This document shows positions 1 to 5,562 of a DNA stretch of 8,786 nucleotides, piece after piece. The DNA is taken from assembly GCA_030145595.1 (NCBI GenBank), contig JAQYVG010000144.1:1-8786 (forward strand), read 5' to 3'. This DNA comes from Desulfobacterales bacterium. GTDB taxonomy: Bacteria; Desulfobacterota; Desulfobacteria; Desulfobacterales; UBA11574. The notes under the pieces are model-generated. The model saw only the letters and a program-made list of their open reading frames with translations. It searched no databases and was not told the DNA's origin. The stretch's first letter is position 1, and each line of letters starts with the position of its first letter. Both the position numbers and the translations under genes were made by a program.

Positions 1-1030
1 GCTTGCCATTAAGAATATGGATGAGGGTACTTTTCCCCGTTCCGTTTCGCCCCATGACCCCGATGCACTTGCCGGGTGTGAGCTTTAAGCTGAGATTGTC
101 AAAAAGGAGTTTTCCACCCAGGGTTTTTCTCAGTTTTTTCGCATCCAAGAGTATTTTTGTTTTTCGGTGGGTGGTATCAAAGGCGATGTCAACGCTCCTG
201 TTTTGGGCGTTACGGCCCTTCACCCTCTCAAGATCTTCCTGCAGCTGATAAGCCTTGTAGATTCGGTATCGCGCCTTTGAGGTTCTCGCCTTGGGACCTC
301 GACGGAGCCATTCTATCTCACGGCGGACTTTGTTGGAAAGGACGGCTTCAAGTTTTGCCTGTTCACAGACATACTTTTCCCGCTTTTCAACAAATGCGCT
401 GTAATTGCCCTCCACTTTGATGAACCCCTCCGGATATCGCCGGTTCAGTTCAACAATCCGGTTTGTCGTATTCTCCAGGAAGAACCGATCGTGGCTCACC
501 AGGACAAAAGCGAAGGGGGCATCTTTTAACAGTTTCTCCAACCACAGAATCCCTTCCAGATCCAGATGATTGGTAGGTTCATCCATGAGGAGCAAATCCG
601 GTTTTTGAAACAGGGCTTGACCAATGGCCAGCCTTTTGCGCCACCCGCCGGAGATTGTTTTCACCTTTTGGTTCGTGTTCTCCACTTCAATGAGGCTCAT
701 GATTTCCTGGCGTCGCTTACTGACTTGCCATGCCTCGAGCTCTTTGGGAATGGGGTGGAACAAAGTTTCCTCTATGGTTTTCTCCGGATCGAGAATGTCC
801 TCTTGCGGAAGGTAAATCATGCGTGTGTTTCTTATTCGCGAAATCTCTCCGGAATCAGCAGACTCCATATCAGCGAGAATTTTCAAGAACGTCGACTTCC
901 CGGCACCATTGGGGCCGATCAAGCCCAGGCGCTCATTGTCGAAAACCTGCAGAGAAATATCGGTAAACAGGGGCTGCGCCCCATAGGCTTTGCCCACAGA
1001 ATGGGTGCTTATCAGTACGTTTGAAGGCAT
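1..1030 (-). CDS. uup: Uup-type ABC-F ATPase, N-terminal part, truncated by window edge
   Basis: Starts with ATG at 1030-1028, preceded by an AAAGAG purine stretch, and stays open to the left edge, giving 343 visible codons; family members are roughly 600-640 residues. NBD1 has Walker A GPNGAGKS (about residues 39-46), signature ISGGW (126-130), Walker B running into DEPTNHLD (150-157) and switch His in VSHD (about 180). The linker carries a WLRRGPKAR motif (about 242-250), typical of Uup/EttA-like proteins. A second Walker A, GRNGTGKS, begins at about 327; the rest of NBD2 is outside the window. There is no membrane domain, as expected for ABC-F proteins, which are cytosolic and act on the ribosome rather than in transport. 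Uup is preferred over EttA from the linker sequence; the Uup C-terminal coiled coil would decide but is not visible. It lies 179 bp downstream of ybiT on the same strand. Confidence 0.88.
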   Translation of the reverse strand, partial: MPSNVLISTHSVGKAYGAQPLFTDISLQVFDNERLGLIGPNGAGKSTFLKILADMESADSGEISRIRNTRMIYLPQEDILDPEKTIEETLFHPIPKELEAWQVSKRRQEIMSLIEVENTNQKVKTISGGWRKRLAIGQALFQKPDLLLMDEPTNHLDLEGILWLEKLLKDAPFAFVLVSHDRFFLENTTNRIVELNRRYPEGFIKVEGNYSAFVEKREKYVCEQAKLEAVLSNKVRREIEWLRRGPKARTSKARYRIYKAYQLQEDLERVKGRNAQNRSVDIAFDTTHRKTKILLDAKKLRKTLGGKLLFDNLSLKLTPGKCIGVMGRNGTGKSTLIHILNGK

Positions 1031-1085
1031 CTATCTCTTTCTTTTCCCCAATTTGAGCGATTGTCGAGTTTGCCGATCGTAAGAT

Positions 1086-1180
1086 CCCGCACTAGCGGGG
1101 AGATGCAAGTCGAAGATCCCGAATCCCTTTATCGGGGGCATGAGACATGCAGCCGCAGTATGCTACTGTAAATGTCTCAT
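1086..1180. other. Cluster of three hairpins between the two ABC-F genes
   Basis: The 179-bp gap between ybiT and uup holds three inverted repeats. The strongest is a perfect 9-bp pair, ATGAGACAT at 1140-1148 and ATGTCTCAT at 1172-1180, with a nested CAGTA/TACTG pair (1156-1160, 1164-1168). The second is CCCGA/TCGGG (1118-1122, 1132-1136). The third is CCCGC-ACTA-GCGGG (1086-1099). None is followed by a clear T run on the minus strand, so they are not standard intrinsic terminators. They may be mRNA-processing or stability structures, attenuating structures, or the remains of a mobile repeat. No promoter for uup could be assigned confidently here. Confidence 0.5.
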
Positions 1181-1209
1181 AACCCATCAGATTCTGTAAA
1201 AGTGACCCC

Positions 1210-2835
1210 TTAAGCGGCCTTCCGGAGCACGGCTTTTCGGGTTTCCACGACTTCCGTGCTTTCAATATACTCGTCGAAAGTCATGAATTGATCAATGACG
1301 CCACCGGGGATGATTTCAATAATCCGATTTGCCACGGTGTTCACGAACTCGTGGTCATGAGAGGTAAAAAGAATCACATCCTGAAATTTGAGCAGGCTGT
1401 TATTTAAGGACGTGATCGATTCCAGGTCAAGATGGTTGGTCGGTTCATCCAGCATCAGGGCATTGGATTCGGAAAGCATCATTCTTGAAAGCATGCAGCG
1501 AACTTTTTCCCCACCGGAGAGTACGCTGATCTTTTTAAGGGCCTCTTCCCCGGAAAAGAGCATGCGTCCCAAAAAGGCCCTGGCAAAGCTCTCACCCTCT
1601 GTGGGGGGAGCGAACTGCAGGAGCCATTCGATCAGGTTAAGGTCACCGCTGAAATAGGCGCTGTATTCTTTGGGAAAATAGGAGTGGGTAATGGTGGATC
1701 CCCAATGGAAAGTACCACTGTCCGGTTCCATCTCTCCTGCTATAATTTGGAAAAGGGTGGTCTTGGCAAGACCGTTCCCGCCCATCAAGGCGATCTTATC
1801 CCCACCGTTCACCGTAAAACTGACGTTGTCCAGTACCTTTTCACCATCGACGGTCTTGGTGAGTTTGTCCACTTTCAGGATCACATTACCGCAGGGGCGT
1901 TCCGGCTTGAAGCAAATAAACGGATATTTTCTTGACGACACCGGCATGTCCTCAATGGTCAGTTTTTCTAAAAGTTTCTTTCGGGAGGTGGCCTGCTTCG
2001 ACTTGGAGGCGTTGGAACTGAACCGCTGGATAAAAGCCTTTAGTTCATTGGCCCGCTCAGTGATTTTCTTGTTCCCCTCCTGTTTCTGTTTCAGATTCAG
2101 TTGGCTGGCCTGGTACCAGAAATCGTAGTTGCCCATGTAGACCGAGATCTTGCCAAAATCAATGTCTGCAATGTGGGTGCAGACCTGGTTCATAAAATGA
2201 CGGTCATGTGATACCACGATTACCGTATTCTGGAACCTGTAGAGAAACTCCTCAAGCCAGGCAATGGACTTGATGTCCAGATTGTTGGTGGGCTCGTCCA
2301 GAAGCAGGACGTCCGGGTTTCCGAACAGAGCCTGGGCCAGGAGCACTCGCACCTTTTCCCCGCCCTCGAGTTCCTTCATCTTTTTCTGATGTATCTCTTC
2401 GGCAATTCCCAGATTGCTCAAAAGAACCGCCGCTTCAAACTCTGCCTCATAGCCGTCCATCTCCCCGAATTCAACCTCAAGCTCACCTGCTCTGATTCCG
2501 TCCTCTTCGGAAAAATCCGGTTTAGCATAAAGAGCGTCCCTCGCTATCATAATTTCGTACAGCTTTTCATGGCCCATTATTACCGTGTTTAAAACCGTCT
2601 TTTCGTCAAAGGCAAAGTGCCCTTGTTTTAAAACCGCGATTCTCTCCCTGGGTCCCACGGAGACGGTTCCCGAGTCCGATTCGATATCCCCGGAAAGAAT
2701 TTTCAGGAATGTGGATTTTCCGGCACCGTTGGCGCCGATTAGTCCGTAACAGTTGCCGGGTGCAAACTTTATATTAACGTCTTTGAACAGAACCCTCTTG
2801 CCGTAGGCAAGGGTGATATTGGTGGTGCAAATCAT
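1210..2835 (-). CDS. ybiT: YbiT-type ABC-F ATPase (ribosome-associated)
   Basis: Complete 541-residue protein; E. coli YbiT is about 530. The ATG at 2835-2833 has an upstream AAGGAAA ribosome-binding site and the reading begins directly at the first ABC domain. NBD1: Walker A GANGAGKS (34-41), Q-loop Q71, signature LEGGE (156-160), Walker B LLLDEP (178-182) in DEPTNNLD (180-187), switch His 210. A basic, helical linker follows (about 245-300). NBD2: Walker A-like GGNGLAKT (352-359), signature LSGGE (439-443), DEPTNHLD (463-470), switch His 493. Two NBDs with no membrane segments place it in ABC-F, whose members bind the ribosomal E-site region and affect translation or antibiotic tolerance. 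The order and the second Walker A sequence fit the YbiT group. Ala replaces Gly before the Walker Lys in NBD2; from memory this also occurs in relatives. Its leader contains a terminator just upstream. The stop codon directly abuts a GTGACCCC motif. Confidence 0.9.
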   Translation of the reverse strand: MICTTNITLAYGKRVLFKDVNIKFAPGNCYGLIGANGAGKSTFLKILSGDIESDSGTVSVGPRERIAVLKQGHFAFDEKTVLNTVIMGHEKLYEIMIARDALYAKPDFSEEDGIRAGELEVEFGEMDGYEAEFEAAVLLSNLGIAEEIHQKKMKELEGGEKVRVLLAQALFGNPDVLLLDEPTNNLDIKSIAWLEEFLYRFQNTVIVVSHDRHFMNQVCTHIADIDFGKISVYMGNYDFWYQASQLNLKQKQEGNKKITERANELKAFIQRFSSNASKSKQATSRKKLLEKLTIEDMPVSSRKYPFICFKPERPCGNVILKVDKLTKTVDGEKVLDNVSFTVNGGDKIALMGGNGLAKTTLFQIIAGEMEPDSGTFHWGSTITHSYFPKEYSAYFSGDLNLIEWLLQFAPPTEGESFARAFLGRMLFSGEEALKKISVLSGGEKVRCMLSRMMLSESNALMLDEPTNHLDLESITSLNNSLLKFQDVILFTSHDHEFVNTVANRIIEIIPGGVIDQFMTFDEYIESTEVVETRKAVLRKAA

Positions 2836-2865
2836 TGTTGTTTTATTTCCTTTCCGCTAAATATT

Positions 2866-2892
2866 AAAAACCACAGGAACGGACCCTGTGGC
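2866..2892 (-). terminator. Intrinsic terminator 30 bp before ybiT, possible attenuator
   Basis: On the minus strand CCACAGG (2891-2885) pairs with CCTGTGG (2877-2871) around a 7-nt loop, with an extra G-T pair at the base, followed at once by TTTTTAATATTT. This is a good rho-independent terminator. It lies inside the region that would be the ybiT 5' UTR, immediately ahead of the AAGGAAA ribosome-binding site. It could simply end transcription coming from rlmN, in which case ybiT needs a start site within the last 30 bp. Alternatively it is a conditional attenuator for ybiT. No obvious antiterminator pairing was found by eye. Confidence 0.65.
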
Positions 2893-3218
2893 TCGAAAAT
2901 CATAGATATGAATTGCGCAACTTATCTATCTATAGTTGGTTGCCATTTTCCCCAAGTAGGTTGAAGATTCAAAGGGATCAACCTGAAACAAACTGTTTGA
3001 TAGAACTTATGGGAATTTCAAAAGAGATGTGTCATTTAGTAAAAAATAATTTAAAAAGCAAGCCCATTTTGACATCTTGCCGGGGTGAAATTGGGGTCAC
3101 CACGCTAACCTCTTAATATTTAATGATTAACGTTCCAATAATAGGTGTTTTTAAAAGATAACATGGATAGCGTTGCACTTAATATTTGAAACCACGGCCT
3201 TATTTGACGCATTTTTTA
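2893..3218 (-). other. Gene-free leader region upstream of ybiT
   Basis: No gene of normal size fits here on either strand. Two tiny minus-strand reading frames are visible. One of 30 codons at 3212-3120 (starts MRQIRPWFQ, ends YYWNVNH) has no ribosome-binding site. One of six codons at 2946-2926 (MATNYR) has a GGGGAAA stretch directly before its ATG. Neither can be called a gene; they matter only as possible leader peptides for the downstream terminator. A GGGGTCAC motif at 3093-3100 belongs to a short sequence repeated elsewhere in the window. The stretch is AT-rich. Confidence 0.35.
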
Positions 3219-3246
3219 AACGTTTTACATATTATATCAAAACGTT
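3219..3246 (-). promoter_or_regulatory. Extended -10 promoter within a palindromic operator-like site
   Basis: On the minus strand TGATATAAT (3239-3231) is a perfect extended -10 element (TG-n-TATAAT). It is enclosed by a perfect 8-bp inverted repeat, AACGTTTT at 3219-3226 and AAAACGTT at 3239-3246, with a 12-bp centre. No good -35 is visible, which an extended -10 can tolerate. The position fits a promoter for ybiT with a leader of about 390 nt. The dyad over the -10 resembles an operator, but the cognate regulator is unknown and no regulator gene lies in the window. Confidence 0.45.
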
Positions 3247-3282
3247 CCTGTGGCCCGACTCCCATTTTATGACATGTCAACT

Positions 3283-3311
3283 TATAAACTTATGTACGTC
3301 CCCTATTTCCC
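3283..3311. repeat. Orphan, shortened copy of the REP-type transposase element end
   Basis: This stretch contains TACGTCCCCTATTTCCC (3295-3311), preceded by AAACTTAT. The right end of the transposase element (5443-5478) reads AAACTTAT, then a T-rich insert, then TACGTCCCCTATTCCC. The two are therefore the same sequence apart from a deletion of about 8 bp and one extra T. The copy overlaps the 3' end of rlmN: its TAG stop (3305-3303) and final codons lie inside the repeat. Confidence 0.65.
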
Positions 3312-4346
3312 GAAACAGGCCTGACCCGATTCTCCGCCCAGCTGTCCGCAGGCGGCCATGAGATCTTTTCCCTTTGTTGTCCGCTTCTGGATATTGACCC
3401 GTTTCTCTATCAAGAGGTCCCGGAAGGTTTTCGTCTCTTTTGCGGTGGGGGGGCGGTAGAGTGAATCCGTGCCCGGGTTAAATGGAATAAGATTCACTTT
3501 TGCGGGCAGCAGAGCAAGGTATTGTGCCAGTTCCAAAACATGTTCCGGCCGGTCGTTGACCCCCGGAATCTGCACATAGGCAATCATGAATGTGTCTTTT
3601 TTTTTCAACGGATACCCGAGCAGTAATTTTCTGAGTTTGTCCATGGGAAAGGCCCTGTTGACCGGCATAAGCTCGGAGCGCAAACGATCATTGGAGGCGT
3701 TCAAAGAGACCGCCAGTTTGACATGCGGCATGCCGTCAGCGGCAAACTTTTTGAGGCCCGCTTCCAACCCGGCGGTCGATACCGTGATACGTCGCCGGGC
3801 AATATCCAGACCCCGCTGGTCGCTGACAACATCGATCGATTGTATGACATTATCATAATTGTCAAACGGTTCACCCATTCCCATGAAAACAATGTTACGC
3901 ACATCGGATCCGAAATTTTTGCGGGCGGCATACACCTGCCCCACAATTTCCTGGACGGTAAGGTTGCGCAAAAGCCCTTCTTTGGCGGTTTCGCAAAACC
4001 GGCACCCCATCCGGCACCCGGCCTGACTGGATACGCAAACGGTTTTGTGCCGTACCATGGAAATGACAACCGATTCCACCGATAGGCCGTCAGAAAACCG
4101 CGTTACGAACTTGACAACCCCTTCCTGCTCTTTTTTTCTGACCACCCGGCCGGTTTCCGTCTCGACCGCCCGGCAAAATAGAGAGGCAAACTCCCCGGAA
4201 GCGGCCATATCCTGCGAAGCGGCCATATCAGTATTCATCCGGCCGTAAAGCTGGCGGAAAATGGCCGTGGCATGATATTCACCTTTTCCGTATTTGCGGG
4301 CGAGTTCTTCGACCAGGTTCTCGTATGTCAACTCAAATATCTTCAT
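3303..4346 (-). CDS. rlmN: RlmN, dual-specificity 23S rRNA A2503 / tRNA A37 C2-methyltransferase
   Basis: Radical-SAM methyltransferase that adds a C2 methyl to A2503 of 23S rRNA and A37 of some tRNAs. The three-cysteine motif CRMGCRFC (C122, C126, C129, numbered from an upstream ATG at 4379) binds the 4Fe-4S cluster. The preceding SSQAGC is the RlmN form; Cfr has SSQCGC there, as I recall. GMGEP (167-171) binds SAM, and the C-terminal ACGQL (C344) carries the cysteine that relays the methyl group. I chose the ATG at 4346 (MKIFELTYENL) because homology begins there. The 4379 start adds 11 residues encoded by a duplicated element-flank sequence with no ribosome-binding site. Two oddities: an in-frame 18-bp duplication (DMAASQ/DMAASG, about residues 51-62) and a stop codon inside a repeat. 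The adjacent transposase element has probably displaced the native promoter. Confidence 0.93.
   Translation of the reverse strand: MKIFELTYENLVEELARKYGKGEYHATAIFRQLYGRMNTDMAASQDMAASGEFASLFCRAVETETGRVVRKKEQEGVVKFVTRFSDGLSVESVVISMVRHKTVCVSSQAGCRMGCRFCETAKEGLLRNLTVQEIVGQVYAARKNFGSDVRNIVFMGMGEPFDNYDNVIQSIDVVSDQRGLDIARRRITVSTAGLEAGLKKFAADGMPHVKLAVSLNASNDRLRSELMPVNRAFPMDKLRKLLLGYPLKKKDTFMIAYVQIPGVNDRPEHVLELAQYLALLPAKVNLIPFNPGTDSLYRPPTAKETKTFRDLLIEKRVNIQKRTTKGKDLMAACGQLGGESGQACFGK
4198..4229 (-). repeat. 18-bp tandem duplication within rlmN
   Basis: The 14-mer GAAGCGGCCATATC occurs at 4198-4211 and 4216-4229, an 18-bp period. Because 18 is a multiple of three, it duplicates six residues (DMAASQ, DMAASG) in the N-terminal accessory part of RlmN without breaking the frame. 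Confidence 0.7.
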
Positions 4347-4359
4347 CGCTAATTTATCT

Positions 4360-4388
4360 GGCCATGGGGGACGGGCCATGGGGGGACG
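4360..4388. repeat. 14-bp tandem duplication at the rlmN/transposase-element junction
   Basis: GGCCATGGGGGACG at 4360-4373 is followed directly by GGCCATGGGGGGACG at 4374-4388, the second copy having one more G. The second copy runs into the left inverted repeat of the transposase element. It also provides the extra upstream ATG for rlmN at 4379. It looks like slippage or a junction duplication at the element end. Confidence 0.7.
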
Positions 4389-4410
4389 TAGGTAAAAAAG
4401 TAACTTTCTA
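4382..4410 (+). repeat. Left inverted repeat of the transposase element
   Basis: Begins GGGGACGTAGGTAAAAAAG and ends in TTTCTA. It matches the reverse complement of 5443-5471 with two mismatches. It encodes the TAG stop of the transposase's C-terminal frame. Confidence 0.8.
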
Positions 4411-4827
4411 TTCGTTTGTCAGTCGATAGCCAAACTCTTTTACCAGTTTCTCACCCCGTCTGACGGAAATGCTCACAGCCGGTGGCGTCAATCCCAGTCT
4501 GACGGCAAGGTCTTTCATGGTTATCCCGAGTTCTCTGGCCGCCCAGAAACAAAGCAGGCTTCTTGCGCGTACGGTTTCCGGATGCTTCCCCTTTCGCCAC
4601 ACCTTTTCCGCATCAATGTCCAATACCTCTGCTACCCTTGAAGCTACCTTGTCTATGTCATACCCGAGGTTTGCCAAAAGGTAACGGCTTTCCATCTGCT
4701 CATTAGCCTTTTTAAGGATTTCTTCAACGTAGTCTCCATCACCAAGGATACGCTCATCACTTTTAATCCGTTCAATCGACCGGCGAAGCATCTTGGCTGT
4801 CGACCATCCGCCAAGGCTCCGAATCAA
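4408..4827 (-). CDS. C-terminal helix-turn-helix part of the frameshifted Y1 transposase
   Basis: A 139-codon frame that can begin at TTG 4827-4825, overlapping the TGA stop of the upstream frame by four bases. Its first residues, IRSLGGWS, are what follows GGGL in the intact long transposases I remember from this family, so it is the second half of one protein. A -1 shift would join the two into a protein of roughly 335 residues. The middle is charged and helical. The C-terminal part has a helix-turn-helix (MKDLAVRLGLTPPAVSISVRR, about 104-124), suggesting DNA binding, perhaps recognition of the element ends. No ribosome-binding site is apparent for independent translation. It could be made by reinitiation, by ribosomal frameshifting, or not at all if the gene is dead. 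Confidence 0.75.
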   Translation of the reverse strand: MIRSLGGWSTAKMLRRSIERIKSDERILGDGDYVEEILKKANEQMESRYLLANLGYDIDKVASRVAEVLDIDAEKVWRKGKHPETVRARSLLCFWAARELGITMKDLAVRLGLTPPAVSISVRRGEKLVKEFGYRLTNE

Positions 4828-5414
4828 ACCGCCCCCGTCAACTCCGGACGTCGGCCCAACTCAATACCTTTTTTTACGAAATCTCGATAATTACGGCGCG
4901 CAGGCGACTCTCTCTTACCGAACTGCTGCAGTATGTAGGAAACATCCTGCCAGTTGCTTTTGCGCTTTCCAACAATTCTACTGTGCCCACAGTAAAGATA
5001 TTGATCCAGTTTTTTCAAATCGCTCACAACTTTTGCCCTAAGAGGGTTCAAGTGTATATATCGTACCAGTTCCAACAGGTAAGCATCTTCCTGGCACAAA
5101 ATAGATTTGTAGCGGTTCTGGAAAAGCTTACCGTGGCGGCGATGACGGCGGTTAAAATAGGCAGCATGGCCTGTCAAAATGCGCTGCATGACCGTCGAAA
5201 GCGGTGTGTTACCTGTTTTCAGTAGAAGGTGAGCATGATTGGGTATTAGCGCCCAGGCGTAGCAGGGCGTACCGGTATCGGATAAAACATTTCCAAGACG
5301 ATCAAGGAAATTATCCCTGTCCTTGTTATCCCTGAATATCTTGCGACGTTCGATACCTCTAAAGATGATGTGATGCAGCGCTCCGGGAGCGTCTATCCGT
5401 GCTTTGCGTGGCAT
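4824..5414 (-). CDS. REP-associated (RAYT-like) Y1 transposase, catalytic part; frameshifted
   Basis: A 196-codon frame starting at ATG 5414-5412, with an AAGAGGG ribosome-binding site a few bases upstream. It carries the HUH metal-binding motif in IPNHAHLLL (H60, H62). A conserved VRYIHLNPLRA contains the likely nucleophilic Tyr (Y119) that attacks single-stranded DNA at the element end. The basic HRRHGKLFQNRYKS segment (91-104) is also typical of RAYTs. All catalytic residues expected of a Y1/HUH single-strand transposase are therefore present. The frame ends GRRPELTGAV-stop, because a run of five Gs (4836-4832, minus strand) lacks the sixth needed to continue into GGGLIRSLGGWS. Alternatives to a dead gene are a -1 ribosomal slip on GGG or a sequencing indel. 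It lies between the element's two inverted repeats. Confidence 0.88.
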   Translation of the reverse strand: MPRKARIDAPGALHHIIFRGIERRKIFRDNKDRDNFLDRLGNVLSDTGTPCYAWALIPNHAHLLLKTGNTPLSTVMQRILTGHAAYFNRRHRRHGKLFQNRYKSILCQEDAYLLELVRYIHLNPLRAKVVSDLKKLDQYLYCGHSRIVGKRKSNWQDVSYILQQFGKRESPARRNYRDFVKKGIELGRRPELTGAV

Positions 5415-5442
5415 ACGCCCTCTTATAACAAAAGATAAATTT

Positions 5443-5471
5443 TAGAAACTTATTTTTTTACCTACGTCCCC
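5443..5471 (-). repeat. Right inverted repeat of the transposase element
   Basis: The reverse complement begins GGGGACGTAGGTAAAAAAA and ends TTTCTA, matching 4382-4410 at 27 of 29 positions. The outward continuation TATTCCC (5472-5478) is shared with the orphan end near 3304-3311. Confidence 0.8.
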
Positions 5472-5562
5472 TATTCCCACTTAATTTCCCGAGTATTTCA
5501 GCCGCCTGTGATACCTCGAAAAATATCAAGCGTGGGTGACCCCTTTATTTTCGCAATGTAAA

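Larger units (their letters stand above)
4382..5471 (-). mobile_element. REP-type Y1 transposase element with 29-bp inverted ends
   Basis: A 1,090-bp unit bounded by inverted repeats: 4382-4410 on the left and 5443-5471 on the right. They match at 27 of 29 positions when one is reverse-complemented, including the first 18 bases and a shared TTTCTA at the inner edge. Inside is a single transposase gene in two frames (4824-5414 and 4408-4827), both on the minus strand; the TAG that ends the second lies in the left repeat. No target duplication flanks the unit, as expected for HUH/Y1 enzymes. The right end continues into TATTCCC, shared with the orphan copy at 3283-3311. Confidence 0.75.

Noticed and set aside
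566..1024. A 152-codon plus-strand open frame opposite uup.
   Set aside because: It lies entirely over the conserved first ABC domain on the other strand, and its translation resembles no protein family I know.
1..2835. ABC transporter operon.
   Set aside because: Both proteins have two fused nucleotide-binding domains with ABC-F linkers and no membrane-spanning partner is encoded nearby, so they are ribosome-acting ABC-F ATPases.
2913..3116. A 67-codon plus-strand open frame in the ybiT leader region.
   Set aside because: It has no ribosome-binding site, no recognisable motif, a composition like the surrounding AT-rich DNA, and it runs against every neighbouring gene.
3303..4346. Possible Cfr-type antibiotic-resistance methyltransferase instead of RlmN.
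   Set aside because: The residues before the iron-sulphur motif are SSQAGC, the RlmN form, where Cfr has SSQCGC as I recall it. The rest also fits housekeeping RlmN.
3283..5478. CRISPR array suggested by repeated ACGTCCCC motifs.
   Set aside because: Only three copies occur, in mixed orientation and about 1.1 kb apart, which fits transposable-element ends and not a repeat-spacer array.
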